Shown here: positions 20,098 through 29,604 of the stretch, piece by piece
Layout of the letters: each line of letters begins with the position of its first letter
Numbering within the stretch: the stretch's first letter is position 1
Source: Frigoribacterium sp. PhB24
GTDB lineage: Bacteria; Actinomycetota; Actinomycetes; Actinomycetales; Microbacteriaceae
Assembly: GCF_003755185.1 (NCBI RefSeq)
Contig: NZ_RKIC01000009.1
Location: 186,001 to 250,000 of the forward strand
Direction: 5' to 3'
Length of the DNA stretch: 64,000 nt
Translations under genes and position numbers: made by a program
The notes under the pieces: model-generated
The model's input: the letters and a program-made list of their open reading frames with translations, nothing else
What the model was told of the DNA's origin: nothing
The model's database searches: none

Positions 20098-21258
20098 GTG
20101 ACAACGAACCATAACTACCTAGCCGTGATCAAGGTCGTCGGTGTCGGCGGCGGTGGCGTCAACGCCGTCAACCGCATGATCGAACTCGGGCTCCGCGGGG
20201 TGGAGTTCATCGCCATCAACACCGACGCCCAGGCGCTGCTGCTGAGCGACGCCGACGTCAAGCTCGACGTCGGTCGCGAGCTCACCCGCGGCCTCGGCGC
20301 CGGCGCCGACCCCGAGGTCGGACGTCGCGCCGCGGAAGACCACGCCGAAGAGATCGAGGAAGCCCTCGCGGGCGCCGACATGGTCTTCGTCACGGCGGGT
20401 GAGGGTGGTGGCACCGGCACGGGCGGAGCCCCGGTCGTCGCCCGCATCGCGAAGTCGATCGGCGCCCTCACCATCGGTGTCGTCACGAAGCCCTTCGGCT
20501 TCGAGGGCAAGCGCCGCCAGGCCCAGGCCGAGGCGGGCGTCGCCGCCCTGAAGGACGAGGTCGACACCCTCATCGTCGTCCCCAACGATCGTCTGCTCGA
20601 GATCAGCGAACGCGGCATCAGCATGGTCGAAGCCTTCGGGACGGCCGACCAGGTGCTGCTCGCCGGTGTCCAGGGCATCACCGACCTCATCACGACGCCC
20701 GGTCTGATCAACCTCGACTTCGCCGACGTCAAGTCGGTCATGCAGGGGGCCGGTTCGGCCCTCATGGGCATCGGGTCGTCGCGCGGCGCCGATCGCGCGA
20801 TCAAGGCGGCCGAGCTGGCCGTCGCGTCCCCGCTGCTCGAGGCCAGCATCGACGGTGCGCACGGGGTGCTGCTGTCGATCCAGGGCGGCTCGAACCTGGG
20901 CATCTTCGAGATCAACGACGCGGCGCGTCTCGTGCAAGAGGCCGTCCACGCCGAGGCGAACATCATCTTCGGTGCCGTGATCGACGACACCCTCGGTGAC
21001 GAGGTGCGCGTGACGGTCATCGCGGCCGGCTTCGACGGCGGAGAGCCCTCGACCAAGGTGAAGGACCGCCGGTCGAGCTTCGTCGACTCCGAGGGGCCCA
21101 CGGCGACCTCGGTCGCCGGTGTGTCGGCGATCGCCGACAGCGGCGCGACCCACGAGCCCGCCGCTTGGAAGCGCCCCGAAGAGCCCGCGACCCAGGCCGT
21201 CGACCCCGCCTTCGACGACGGTGACGACGACCTCGACGTCCCGGACTTCCTCAAGTAA
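20098..21258 (+). CDS. ftsZ: Cell division protein FtsZ
   Basis: Tubulin-like GTPase forming the Z ring. 386 residues: [15 protein letters not shown] (13-27), the GTP signature GGGTGTGG (103-110), the T7-loop region [11 protein letters not shown], and a C-terminal peptide ending [11 protein letters not shown], which in Actinobacteria binds SepF among others. An acidic variable linker (about 318-375) separates it from the core. Start GTG with GGAGG upstream. No ftsA is present, as usual in Actinobacteria; SepF (22001-22528) is the probable membrane tether. Confidence 0.98.
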   Translation: MTTNHNYLAVIKVVGVGGGGVNAVNRMIELGLRGVEFIAINTDAQALLLSDADVKLDVGRELTRGLGAGADPEVGRRAAEDHAEEIEEALAGADMVFVTAGEGGGTGTGGAPVVARIAKSIGALTIGVVTKPFGFEGKRRQAQAEAGVAALKDEVDTLIVVPNDRLLEISERGISMVEAFGTADQVLLAGVQGITDLITTPGLINLDFADVKSVMQGAGSALMGIGSSRGADRAIKAAELAVASPLLEASIDGAHGVLLSIQGGSNLGIFEINDAARLVQEAVHAEANIIFGAVIDDTLGDEVRVTVIAAGFDGGEPSTKVKDRRSSFVDSEGPTATSVAGVSAIADSGATHEPAAWKRPEEPATQAVDPAFDDGDDDLDVPDFLK

Positions 21259-21264
21259 CGACGC

Positions 21265-21963
21265 GTGACCGATCCGACGACCGTCGACGGCGACCCGGGC
21301 GAGCGTCTCGCCCGGGTCACCGCGGCAATCGACGACGCGTGCGCGGCGGTCGGGCGTTCACCGGCCGAGCTCACGACGATCGTCGTGACGAAGTACCACC
21401 CGGTCGGGCTGATCAGGGCGCTGTACGCCCTCGGGGTCCGGGACGTCGGTGAGAACCGGCACCAAGAGGCCCAGGCCAAGGCCGCCGAACTCGGCGATCT
21501 CGAGGGGCTCCGCTGGCACTTCGTCGGGCAGTTGCAATCCAAGAAGGCGCGGCAGGCCCGGCGTTACGCGCACGCGGTGCACTCGATCGACCGGGACTCC
21601 GTGGTCGATGCCCTCACCGACGATTCCGGTTCCCTGCTCGACGGGTTCGTCCAGGTCAACCTGACCGACGACCCCGGCCGTGGGGGAGTCTCCGAAGCCG
21701 ACGTCGAGCGGCTCGCCGAGAGGGTGCTCACGACTCCGGGCCTGCGACTGCGGGGCGTGATGGCCGTCGCCCCCCTGGGCGAGGAGGCGCGACCCGCCTT
21801 CGCGCGACTCCGGACGGTCTCCGACAGGGTCCGGTCCCTCGAGCCGACGGCCGACGCCGTCTCGGCCGGCATGTCGCACGACTTCGCCGAGGCGATCGCC
21901 GAGGGCGCGACACACCTACGGATCGGCACGGCAATCACGGGTTCTCGCCCCGAAGCTCGTTAA
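21265..21963 (+). CDS. YggS family pyridoxal phosphate homeostasis protein
   Basis: PLP-binding protein (YggS/PLPBP/YlmE family) of 232 residues, a single TIM barrel like the N-terminal domain of alanine racemase. The cofactor lysine is in [10 protein letters not shown] (K43). [23 protein letters not shown] and [11 protein letters not shown] are family motifs, and [25 protein letters not shown] is the C-terminal phosphate-binding segment. The family buffers PLP and affects amino-acid pools; no enzymatic reaction is established. The gene lies six bases after ftsZ. Confidence 0.93.
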   Translation: MTDPTTVDGDPGERLARVTAAIDDACAAVGRSPAELTTIVVTKYHPVGLIRALYALGVRDVGENRHQEAQAKAAELGDLEGLRWHFVGQLQSKKARQARRYAHAVHSIDRDSVVDALTDDSGSLLDGFVQVNLTDDPGRGGVSEADVERLAERVLTTPGLRLRGVMAVAPLGEEARPAFARLRTVSDRVRSLEPTADAVSAGMSHDFAEAIAEGATHLRIGTAITGSRPEAR

Positions 21964-22000
21964 TGTCGGACCTGACGATCCACTGACTCGGAGGAACACC

Positions 22001-22528
22001 ATGGCCAACCCGCTGCGCAAGACGATGGTCTACCTGGGCCTCGCCGACGAAGAGCTCGAGTACGACGAGCAGCCACACGAGCGAGCGCAGCCCCAGCAGT
22101 CGTCGCGACCGCAGGCGACCGCCCAGGCCGCCGCTCCCGTCGCCCCGGTCCATTCGGCGCCCGCCGCCGCTCCCGCGCCCACCCGCGCCCCCGTGACGCC
22201 TCTGCGTCGCTCCTCGCCCCCGAAGAACACGGTGCCCCACGACATGAACGAGATCCTGACGGTCCACCCCCGCGAGTACAAGGACGCGCAGGCGATCGCC
22301 GAGAGCTTCCGCGACGGCATCCCGGTGATCATCAACCTGTCGCAGATGACCGAGGCGGATGCTCGTCGTCTGGTCGACTTCGCCAGCGGACTCTCCCAGG
22401 GGCTCTACGGCAAGATCGAGCGTGTCACCAACAAGGTCTTCTTGCTGTCACCGGCGCACATCGCGGTGAGCGGCGACCAGGCCGAGGTGGAGTCCGACAT
22501 CGACGCGTCGTTCTTCGCCCAGTCGTGA
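22001..22528 (+). CDS. sepF: Cell division protein SepF
   Basis: A 175-residue FtsZ-binding, membrane-attaching protein. The N-terminus [18 protein letters not shown] is the amphipathic membrane-targeting helix; a Pro/Ala/Gln-rich linker (about 25-75) leads to the SepF core ([44 protein letters not shown]). In Actinobacteria SepF anchors FtsZ and is essential where tested. ATG with GGAGGAA upstream. Confidence 0.95.
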   Translation: MANPLRKTMVYLGLADEELEYDEQPHERAQPQQSSRPQATAQAAAPVAPVHSAPAAAPAPTRAPVTPLRRSSPPKNTVPHDMNEILTVHPREYKDAQAIAESFRDGIPVIINLSQMTEADARRLVDFASGLSQGLYGKIERVTNKVFLLSPAHIAVSGDQAEVESDIDASFFAQS

Positions 22529-22551
22529 CGCGCGCGTCGTCGTGGCGGTCC

Positions 22552-22563
22552 CACGTCGACGTG
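22552..22563. promoter_or_regulatory. 12-bp perfect palindrome in the sepF-yggT gap
   Basis: CACGTCGACGTG is self-complementary and lies 24 bases after the sepF stop. It could be a protein site or a short hairpin; no function can be assigned. Confidence 0.3.
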
Positions 22564-22610
22564 ACGACCTGCCCGACCGCGAGCCCCCTCGCGCCGACTC
22601 GTGTGAGCTG

Positions 22611-22625
22611 ATGTTTTCCCGATGA
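22611..22625 (+). other. Possible five-codon minicistron overlapping the yggT start
   Basis: ATG TTT TCC CGA TGA reads Met-Phe-Ser-Arg-stop, and its TGA overlaps the yggT ATG (ATGA at 22622-22625). yggT itself has no clear ribosome binding site, while GAGCTG precedes the minicistron. Coupled re-initiation is a possibility only. Confidence 0.3.
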
Positions 22626-22924
22626 TCACTTACCTGATCGCCACGATCGCGTACTACGTGCTGCTGATCTTCTTCCTCCTGATGTGGGCGCGGTTCGTGC
22701 TCGACCTGGCTCAGTCCTTCAGCCGCGGTTGGCGGCCGAAGGGTCCGGTGCTGGTATTGGCGGAGGTCGCCTACACCGTGACCGATCCGCCCATCCGCCG
22801 CGTGCGCAAGATCCTGCCGCCCGTGCGGCTCGGCTCGGTTGCGCTCGACTTCGGCTGGAGCATCATCATGCTGGCCGTGATCATCCTGATGAGTGTCGCG
22901 TCCAATCTCCGCACCTTCGGCTGA
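22622..22924 (+). CDS. YggT family membrane protein
   Basis: A 100-residue integral membrane protein with two YggT segments. The first helix (about 4-27) is followed by FVLDLAQSFSRGWRPKG and the family motif VAYTVTDPPIRRVRKILPPVRLGSVALDFGW, then a second helix. YggT proteins are found next to sepF and divIVA in Gram-positives (YlmG); YlmG is linked to division or osmotic stress, but the mechanism is unknown. No good ribosome binding site precedes the ATG. Confidence 0.92.
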   Translation: MITYLIATIAYYVLLIFFLLMWARFVLDLAQSFSRGWRPKGPVLVLAEVAYTVTDPPIRRVRKILPPVRLGSVALDFGWSIIMLAVIILMSVASNLRTFG

Positions 22925-22961
22925 CCACGCCCCCGGTGAGGCTGACCACGCCCCCGGCGAG
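22920..22961 (+). repeat. 21-bp tandem duplication spanning the yggT stop codon
   Basis: The unit GCTGACCACGCCCCCGG plus four bases occurs at 22920-22940 and 22941-22961 with one difference (TGAG against CGAG). The first copy contains the yggT TGA. The 21-base period keeps frame, so the stop codon is duplicated downstream. Confidence 0.8.
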
Positions 22962-23090
22962 CGACAGGGTAGGCTCACTGCAGCGCCCGAACGGCACGAT
23001 CCCGGCCCGACCGGGCCTCGCTCCTCTACGGTGTAGAAGAACGACCCAGACCACGATCACACGATCCAACAGATGCACGAGGTGACGGCA

Positions 23091-23864
23091 ATGGCTTTGA
23101 CGCCGGAAGACGTAGTCAACAAGCGGTTCCAGCCGACGAAGTTCCGCGAGGGATACGACCAGGACGAGGTCGACGACTTCCTCGACGAGGTCGTCGCCGA
23201 GCTGCGACGTCTCAACCAGGAGAACGACGAGCTGCGCCAGCGCCTCTCGTCCGGAGAATCCGCCCCCGCAGCGCAGGTCGCCCCGGCGTCGGCTCCGGTG
23301 GCCAGCGCCCCGGCCCCCGCCTCCGCCCCGGCCCCCGCGTCGGCCCCCGAGGTCGTCGAGCCCGAGCCGGTCGCCGAGCCCGAGCCCGTCGCGTCCCCCG
23401 CCGCGGTCGCTTCCGCACCGGCCTACGCAGCCCCGGCCGTGTCCGAGGCCGACGAGACCAGCAGCACCAACAGCCTGTTGCAGCTCGCCCGCCGTCTGCA
23501 CGAAGAGCACGTTCGAGAGGGTGTCGAGAAGCGCGACGCGCTCATCGCCGAAGGCCACGCCTCCGCCGCCCGTCTCGTGGCCGAGGCCGAGGCGCGCCAG
23601 CGCGAGGTCGTGGCCGAGGCCGAGACCAAGTCGCGCGACATCGTCGGTGCCGCCGAGACCCAGCAGCGCGAGATCCTCGACCGCCTCAACACGGAGCGGT
23701 CGAGCGTCGAACGTCGAATCGACGACCTGCGCTCGTTCGAGCGTGACTACCGATCCAAGCTCAAGAGCTACATCGAGGGCCAGCTGCACGAGCTCGACGG
23801 CGACGGAACGGGCGAGGCCGCCCGGCCCACGCCCGCCAGCGCCCAGGGCTTCGGCTCGAACTAG
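23091..23864 (+). CDS. divIVA: DivIVA/Wag31 polar growth protein
   Basis: DivIVA (Wag31) marks curved membrane and directs polar cell-wall growth in Actinobacteria. 257 residues: the lipid-binding N-terminal DivIVA domain (MALTPEDVVNKRFQPTKFREGYDQDEVDDFLDEVVAELRR, with the exposed Phe and Arg of the crossed-loop tip), an Ala/Pro/Glu linker (about 58-120), then a long coiled coil (about 125-240, heptads in ARLVAEAEARQREVVAEAE). The ATG at 23091 has GAGGTGA five bases upstream; an ATG at 23073 is in frame without one. Confidence 0.95.
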   Translation: MALTPEDVVNKRFQPTKFREGYDQDEVDDFLDEVVAELRRLNQENDELRQRLSSGESAPAAQVAPASAPVASAPAPASAPAPASAPEVVEPEPVAEPEPVASPAAVASAPAYAAPAVSEADETSSTNSLLQLARRLHEEHVREGVEKRDALIAEGHASAARLVAEAEARQREVVAEAETKSRDIVGAAETQQREILDRLNTERSSVERRIDDLRSFERDYRSKLKSYIEGQLHELDGDGTGEAARPTPASAQGFGSN

Positions 23865-23868
23865 GGTC

Positions 23869-24522
23869 TTGTCGAGCGACAAGCCCACCTCGAAGGCCAG
23901 CGTCCGCGTTCTCGCGACGCTGGCCTTCGTCGCGGTCGTGGCCTACGGCCTCGATCAGGGCACCAAATGGCTGGTCACCCGGGCGCTCGTCGAGGGCGAT
24001 TCCGTCGACGTCATCGGCGAGTTCTTCCAATTGCATTTCGTCAAGAACCCCGGGGCCGCCTTCTCGTTCGCGAGTGGGGCGACATGGATCTTCTCGATCG
24101 CCGCCACGGGGGTCGCCGTCGCGATCGTCGTCGTGGCGCGACGCATCCGATCACGCGCCTGGGCGATCATGCTGGGCATGCTGCTCGGCGGCACCCTCGG
24201 CAACCTGACCGATCGCCTGCTCCGCGAGCCATCGTTCGGGCAAGGACACGTGATCGACTTCATCTACTTCCCGTCCCTGCTGCCCGCCATCTTCAACGTG
24301 GCGGATGTCTTCATCGTGTCGAGCATGGGGCTGCTCCTGCTGCTGACGCTCCTGGGCATCGGTCTCGACGGCACCCGCACCCAGAGCGCGAAGAAGGCCC
24401 GGAGCGCGGAGGACGACGGCCACACCGGTCGGTCGTCCGGCGGGGACTCCTCGCCCCATGAGTCGCACTCGACCTCTTCTGCCGACACCGCGCCTCCTGC
24501 GGACCGCCGGAGCACCTCGTGA
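23869..24522 (+). CDS. lspA: Lipoprotein signal peptidase (signal peptidase II)
   Basis: LspA cleaves the signal peptide of prolipoproteins after diacylglyceryl addition. 217 residues with four membrane helices. Conserved motifs: [26 protein letters not shown] (first catalytic Asp) and FNVADVFI (second catalytic Asp). A hydrophilic Ser/Asp tail of about 45 residues follows the last helix and is unusual in length. Start is the TTG at 23869 with TAGGG upstream, five bases after divIVA. Probable substrates in this window include CtaC. The stop overlaps the rluD-like start (GTGA). Confidence 0.93.
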   Translation: MSSDKPTSKASVRVLATLAFVAVVAYGLDQGTKWLVTRALVEGDSVDVIGEFFQLHFVKNPGAAFSFASGATWIFSIAATGVAVAIVVVARRIRSRAWAIMLGMLLGGTLGNLTDRLLREPSFGQGHVIDFIYFPSLLPAIFNVADVFIVSSMGLLLLLTLLGIGLDGTRTQSAKKARSAEDDGHTGRSSGGDSSPHESHSTSSADTAPPADRRSTS

Positions 24523-25442
24523 GCGAGTCGCGTGCCCTTCCGGTGCCCGACGGGCTCGCGGGCGAACGTGTCGACGCCGCCCTGGCCAAACTGCTCGGCT
24601 TCAGTCGCACCTTCGCGGCCGACGTCGCGGCATCAGGCGGCGTGACGGTCGACGGCCGCACCGTGGGCAAGTCGGACCGGCTCGAGGCCGGTGCGTGGCT
24701 CGACGTCACGTGGTCGCCGCGTGAGGCGCCCTCGGTGGTCGCCGTCGAGGTCCCGGGCATGGCCGTCGTCCACGACGACGACGAGATCGTGGTCGTCGAC
24801 AAGCCGGTCGGCGTCGCGGCGCATCCCTCGGTGGGGTGGACGGGTCCGACCGTCCTCGGCGGGCTCGCGGCCGCGGGGTTCACCGTGTCGACGTCGGGTG
24901 CGTCCGAGCGTGCCGGCATCGTGCACCGCCTGGACGTCGGCACCAGCGGCCTGATGGTGGTCGCCAAGACCGAGCGCGCCTACGCGCTGCTGAAGCAGGC
25001 ATTCCGTGAGCGGACGGTCGAGAAGATCTACAACGCCGTCGTCCAGGGCCACCCCGACCCGCTGACGGGGACGATCGACGCGCCCATCGGGCGCCACCCC
25101 TCGTCCGACTGGAAGTTCGCGGTCGTCGTCGACGGCAAGCCCTCGGTCACCCACTACGAGACGGTCGAGGCGTTCCCCTCGGCGTCGTTGCTCGAGATCC
25201 ACCTCGAAACGGGGCGGACCCACCAGATCCGGGTCCACATGGCGGCACAGCGACACCCCTGCGTCGGCGACGCGACCTACGGCGCCGACCCCACGCTGTC
25301 ACAGACCCTCGGTCTGACGCGGCAGTGGCTGCACGCCGTGCAGCTCGGATTCCGACACCCGGGCACGGGTGAACCGGTGGTGTACCGGTCGACCTACCCA
25401 GACGATCTGCAGCACGCTCTCGATGTCCTCCGTCGGAGTTAG
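24519..25442 (+). CDS. RluA/RluD family 23S rRNA pseudouridine synthase
   Basis: Converts uridines in structured RNA, probably 23S rRNA helix 69 by analogy with RluD. 307 residues: N-terminal S4-like domain ([32 protein letters not shown]), then the catalytic domain with [13 protein letters not shown] and the signature [16 protein letters not shown] (136-151; catalytic D139), followed by [14 protein letters not shown] start overlapping the lspA stop. Exact target uridines cannot be read from the sequence. Confidence 0.94.
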   Translation: MSESRALPVPDGLAGERVDAALAKLLGFSRTFAADVAASGGVTVDGRTVGKSDRLEAGAWLDVTWSPREAPSVVAVEVPGMAVVHDDDEIVVVDKPVGVAAHPSVGWTGPTVLGGLAAAGFTVSTSGASERAGIVHRLDVGTSGLMVVAKTERAYALLKQAFRERTVEKIYNAVVQGHPDPLTGTIDAPIGRHPSSDWKFAVVVDGKPSVTHYETVEAFPSASLLEIHLETGRTHQIRVHMAAQRHPCVGDATYGADPTLSQTLGLTRQWLHAVQLGFRHPGTGEPVVYRSTYPDDLQHALDVLRRS

Positions 25443-25445
25443 GCT
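25440..25445 (+). promoter_or_regulatory. Candidate -10 TAGGCT for dnaE
   Basis: TAGGCT overlaps the TAG stop of the pseudouridine synthase gene, about 40 bases before the dnaE GTG, which has GAGGAG. No -35 is evident, so confidence is low. Confidence 0.3.
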
Positions 25446-25486
25446 GTTCCCCTAGTCGCCAGATCCACCACCAGACGAGGAGCCCC

Positions 25487-28400
25487 GTGGCCTCGAGCAA
25501 AGACTCATTCGTCCATCTGCACGTGCACAGCGAGTACTCGATGCTCGACGGGGCGGCCCGGGTCAAACCACTGGTCGCCGAGGCCGCGGCGCAGGGGATG
25601 CCTGCGGTGGCGGTCACCGACCACGGGAACGTGTTCGGCGCCTACGACTTCTGGAAGACCGCGACCGAGGCCGGCGTCAAGCCCATCATCGGCACCGAGG
25701 CCTACATCACGCCGGGTACTCACCGGGGTGACAAGACGCGGGTGCGGTGGGGTGACGGCGGGCGCGACGACGTGTCGGGTTCCGGTGCGTACACGCACAT
25801 GACCCTCCTGTCCGAGAACACCACAGGAATGCACAACCTGTTCCGGCTGTCGTCGCGGGCCTCGCTCGAGGGGTACTACTTCAAGCCGCGCATGGACCGC
25901 GAGCTGCTCTCGCAGTATTCCGATGGTCTGATCGCCACGACCGGCTGCCCGAGCGGCGAGGTGCAGACGCGCCTCCGACTCGGCCAGTACGACGAGGCGC
26001 TCAAGGCGGCGTCCGACTTCCGGGACATCTTCGGCCGAGAGAACTACTTCGCCGAGATCATGGACCACGGGCTCGGCATCGAACGCCAGATCATGGGCGA
26101 TCTGCTGCGCCTGGCCAAAGACCTCGACCTGCCGCTCGTCGCGACGAACGACCTCCATTACACGCACGAGCACGACGCGACCAGCCACGCGGCCCTGCTC
26201 TGTGTTCAATCGGGCTCGACGCTGAACGACCCGAACCGCTTCAAGTTCGATGCCGACGAGTTCTACCTCAAGTCCGCCCAACAGATGCGACACCTGTTCC
26301 GCGACCACCCCGAGGCCTGTGACAACACGCTGCTCATCGCCGAGCGGTGCGACGTGCAGTTCAACACGTCGGCCAACTACATGCCCCGGTACCCGGTGCC
26401 CGAGGGCGAGACCGAAGAGACCTGGTTCATCAAAGAGGTCGAGAAGGGTCTCGTCTACCGCTATCCGGCGGGCATCCCCGACGACGTGCGTAAGCAGGCC
26501 GAGTACGAGATCGGCGTCATCACGGGCATGGGCTTCCCCGGGTACTTCCTCGTGGTCGCCGACTTCATCAACTGGTCGAAGGAGAACGGCATCCGGGTCG
26601 GTCCCGGCCGTGGCTCGGGGGCCGGTTCGATGGCTGCCTACGCCATGCGCATCACCGATCTCGATCCACTGCGTCACGGCCTGATCTTCGAGCGGTTCCT
26701 CAACCCCGACCGCGTCTCGATGCCCGACTTCGACGTCGACTTCGACGACCGCCGCCGTGGCGAGGTGATCCAGTACGTCACCGAGAAGTACGGCGACGAA
26801 CGCGTCGCCCAGATCGTCACGTACGGCACCATCAAGGCGAAGCAGGCCCTGAAAGACAGTTCACGCGTGCTCGGCTTCCCCTTCGGCATGGGCGAGAAGC
26901 TGACGAAGGCCATGCCTCCCGCCGTGATGGGCAAGGACATTCCGCTCACCGGCATCTTCGACAAGCAGCACGACCGGTACAAAGAGGCCGGTGACATCCG
27001 CACCGTGGTCGAGTCCGACCCCGAGGCCAAGACGGTGTTCGACACGGCGCTCGGGCTCGAGGGACTGAAGCGACAGTGGGGTGTGCACGCGGCAGGTGTC
27101 ATCATGTCGAGCGATCCGCTCATCGACATCATCCCGATCATGAAGCGCGAGCAAGACGGTCAGATCGTGACCCAGTTCGACTACCCGGCCTGCGAGTCGC
27201 TCGGCCTCATCAAGATGGACTTCCTGGGGCTTCGAAACCTCACCATCATCAACGACGCCCTCGACAACATCAAGACGAACCGTGGCTTCGACCTGGTGCT
27301 CGAAGATCTCGAGCTGGACGACCGCGGGGCCTACGAGCTATTGGGTCGCGGCGACACGCTCGGGGTGTTCCAACTCGACGGCGGGCCCATGCGAGGGCTG
27401 CTGCGTCTGATGAAGCCCGACAACTTCGAAGACATCTCGGCCGTCATCGCGCTCTACCGGCCGGGACCGATGGGTGCCAACTCGCACACGAACTACGCCC
27501 TGCGCAAGAACGGCGCCCAAGACATCACCCCGATCCACCCCGAGCTCGAAGAGCCGCTGCAAGAGATCCTGTCGACCAGCTACGGCCTGATCATCTACCA
27601 AGAGCAGGTCATGGCGATCGCCCAGAAGGTCGCGGGCTTCTCGCTCGGTCAGGCGGACATCCTGCGACGCGCCATGGGCAAGAAGAAGAAGTCCGAGCTC
27701 GACAAGCAGTACGCCGGCTTCGAGCAGGGCATGTTCGACAACGGGTTCTCACCCGACGCCGTCAAGATGCTCTGGGACATCCTGTTGCCCTTCTCCGACT
27801 ACGCCTTCAACAAGGCGCATTCGGCGGCGTACGGCGTGGTCTCGTACTGGACGGCTTACCTCAAGGCGCACTACCCGGCCGAGTACATGGCTGCCCTGCT
27901 GACCAGCACGGGTGACTCCCGCGACAAGCTGGGCCTGTACCTCAACGAGTGCCGCCGCATGGGCATCAAGGTGCTGCCGCCCGACGTCAACGAGTCCATC
28001 GGGTTCTTCGCCGCCGTCGGTGACGACATCCGCTTCGGCATGGGGGCCGTGCGCAACGTGGGCTTCAACGTGGTCGACCACGTCATCGCCGCCCGCAAGA
28101 AAGAGGGCGCGTTCACGTCGTTCCACGACTTCCTGCGCAAGGTGCCGCTTCCCGTCGCGAACAAGCGCACCGTCGAGTCGCTGGTCAAGGCGGGAGCGTT
28201 CGACTCGCTCGGGTCGACCAGGCGCGCCCTGGTCGAGATCCACGAGTCCGCCGTCGAGGCCGCGGTGAGCGAGAAACGCGCCGAGGCGAACGGGCAGGTC
28301 GGCTTCGACTTCGACTCCTTGTGGGACGAGCCGCAAGACGTCCAGCACGTGCCCGAGCGGCCGGAGTGGTCCAAGCGCGACAAGCTGGCCTTCGAGCGCG

Positions 28401-29005
28401 ACATGCTCGGTCTCTACGTCTCCGACCACCCGCTCGCCGGCCTCGAGCTGCCCCTGGCCAAGCACGCCCAGACGACGGTCACCGACATCCTGGCCAGCGA
28501 CCCGGCCACGATCGACGGCGAGACGGTCACGATCGCCGGTCTGATCACGAGCGTGCAGCACCGTGTGGCACGCAACTCGGGCAACCCGTACGGCATCATC
28601 ACCGTCGAGGACTTCGGGGGCGAGATCTCGGCGATGTTCCTCGGCAAGACGTACCAAGAGTTCGGGCCGTCACTCGTCGGTGACTCGATCATCGTGCTCA
28701 AGGGACGCGTGAGCGTCCGCGACGACGGCATGAACATGCATGCCGCGAGCATGTTCATGCCCGACCTGGGCGTGGGCGTCAACCACGGGCCCCTGCTGCT
28801 GCAGATGCCCGAGCACCGAGCCACCCACGACACGGTCACCGAGCTCGCGGCGGTCCTCGGCCGACATGCCGGCGGCACCGAGGTCCGTCTCCGTCTCGTC
28901 AAGGGAGAGGCGGCCCGGGTGTTCGAGATCCCCATGCCGGTCGACGTCACGGCCGACTTGTTCGGTGAGCTCAAGAGCCTGCTGGGCCCCGGCTGCCTCG
29001 TCTGA
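25487..29005 (+). CDS. dnaE: DNA polymerase III subunit alpha
   Basis: Replicative polymerase catalytic subunit, 1172 residues, DnaE1 type. The N-terminal PHP domain starts FVHLHVHSEYSMLDGAA with its metal-binding His residues. The polymerase core has GPGRGSGAGSM, MPDFDVDFDD (catalytic Asp pair within 414-418) and AAGVIMSS. The helix-hairpin-helix and OB-fold (VTIAGLITSVQHRVARNSGNPYGIITVEDF) lie toward the C-terminus. GTG start with GAGGAG nine bases upstream. The gene is downstream of the dcw cluster, as in many Actinobacteria, but has its own gap and probably its own promoter. Confidence 0.98.
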   Translation: MASSKDSFVHLHVHSEYSMLDGAARVKPLVAEAAAQGMPAVAVTDHGNVFGAYDFWKTATEAGVKPIIGTEAYITPGTHRGDKTRVRWGDGGRDDVSGSGAYTHMTLLSENTTGMHNLFRLSSRASLEGYYFKPRMDRELLSQYSDGLIATTGCPSGEVQTRLRLGQYDEALKAASDFRDIFGRENYFAEIMDHGLGIERQIMGDLLRLAKDLDLPLVATNDLHYTHEHDATSHAALLCVQSGSTLNDPNRFKFDADEFYLKSAQQMRHLFRDHPEACDNTLLIAERCDVQFNTSANYMPRYPVPEGETEETWFIKEVEKGLVYRYPAGIPDDVRKQAEYEIGVITGMGFPGYFLVVADFINWSKENGIRVGPGRGSGAGSMAAYAMRITDLDPLRHGLIFERFLNPDRVSMPDFDVDFDDRRRGEVIQYVTEKYGDERVAQIVTYGTIKAKQALKDSSRVLGFPFGMGEKLTKAMPPAVMGKDIPLTGIFDKQHDRYKEAGDIRTVVESDPEAKTVFDTALGLEGLKRQWGVHAAGVIMSSDPLIDIIPIMKREQDGQIVTQFDYPACESLGLIKMDFLGLRNLTIINDALDNIKTNRGFDLVLEDLELDDRGAYELLGRGDTLGVFQLDGGPMRGLLRLMKPDNFEDISAVIALYRPGPMGANSHTNYALRKNGAQDITPIHPELEEPLQEILSTSYGLIIYQEQVMAIAQKVAGFSLGQADILRRAMGKKKKSELDKQYAGFEQGMFDNGFSPDAVKMLWDILLPFSDYAFNKAHSAAYGVVSYWTAYLKAHYPAEYMAALLTSTGDSRDKLGLYLNECRRMGIKVLPPDVNESIGFFAAVGDDIRFGMGAVRNVGFNVVDHVIAARKKEGAFTSFHDFLRKVPLPVANKRTVESLVKAGAFDSLGSTRRALVEIHESAVEAAVSEKRAEANGQVGFDFDSLWDEPQDVQHVPERPEWSKRDKLAFERDMLGLYVSDHPLAGLELPLAKHAQTTVTDILASDPATIDGETVTIAGLITSVQHRVARNSGNPYGIITVEDFGGEISAMFLGKTYQEFGPSLVGDSIIVLKGRVSVRDDGMNMHAASMFMPDLGVGVNHGPLLLQMPEHRATHDTVTELAAVLGRHAGGTEVRLRLVKGEAARVFEIPMPVDVTADLFGELKSLLGPGCLV

Positions 29006-29052
29006 GGCCACCGGCGCCCGGCGACCGCCGCCCACCCGGCGCCCGCCCGGTG

Positions 29053-29571
29053 TCAGCCCTCGAGGTGGACGGGCCCGAGGTAACGACGGTCGTGGTAAAG
29101 CAGGGCGTCGTCGTCGGCACCGACGCCGCCCGTTCCGATGCGCACGACGATGACGGCGTTGCCGTGGACGGGTACCCGTTCGACGACGGTTCCCGTCATC
29201 CACGCCGTCACCCCGGACAGCAGCGGCACTCCGTTCGGTCCGTCGGTCCACTGGCCCCCGGTGAAGCGCTCGGCAGCCGGGCCGGCCATGCGTCGGGCGA
29301 GATCCCGATTGCGCAGGCCGAGCAAGTGCACGATGACCTGGTCGGTCTCCGAGACGGCGGCCCACGAACTCGCGGTCCGTGCCATGTTGAAGGTCGCGAG
29401 CGGCGGGACGGCGGCCAGCGACGCGAGCGACGTCGCGGTGAACCCGACCGGGGTGCCGTCGGCGTCACGGGCCGTCACGATGGCGACCCCGGCGGCGTGC
29501 CGTCGGAACGCCTCCTTGAACACCTCGAGAGAATCGTCGGGCCGCGAGGCAGTCGCGTTGTCGTCCGTCAT
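29053..29571 (-). CDS. Flavin reductase family protein (FMN-binding split barrel)
   Basis: A 172-residue flavin reductase-like protein. The N-terminus EVFKEAFRRHAAGVAIVTARDADGTPVGFTATSLASLAAVPP is the family signature, with the GFTATSL flavin-phosphate contact; FNMARTASSWAAV and VHLLGLRNRDLARRMAG follow. Such proteins supply reduced FMN or FAD to a monooxygenase, but no partner is nearby, so the physiological substrate is unknown. Start ATG at 29571, seven bases after TAGGGT, so probably leaderless. It converges on dnaE. Confidence 0.88.
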   Translation of the reverse strand: MTDDNATASRPDDSLEVFKEAFRRHAAGVAIVTARDADGTPVGFTATSLASLAAVPPLATFNMARTASSWAAVSETDQVIVHLLGLRNRDLARRMAGPAAERFTGGQWTDGPNGVPLLSGVTAWMTGTVVERVPVHGNAVIVVRIGTGGVGADDDALLYHDRRYLGPVHLEG

Positions 29572-29578
29572 GCTCCCG

Positions 29579-29595
29579 ACCCTACTGACTAGGCT
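29579..29595. promoter_or_regulatory. Back-to-back -10 elements for the flavin reductase gene and hisD
   Basis: On the minus strand TAGGGT (29584-29579) lies seven bases from the flavin reductase ATG. On the plus strand TAGGCT (29590-29595) lies nine bases from the hisD ATG. The start codons are only 33 bases apart, so both transcripts would be leaderless or nearly so. Confidence 0.55.
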
Positions 29596-29604
29596 GGTCG
29601 GGTC

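Noticed and set aside
29006-29052. Terminator between dnaE and the flavin reductase gene
   Set aside because: The gap is GC-rich with several short complementary stretches, but no single stem is clearly best.
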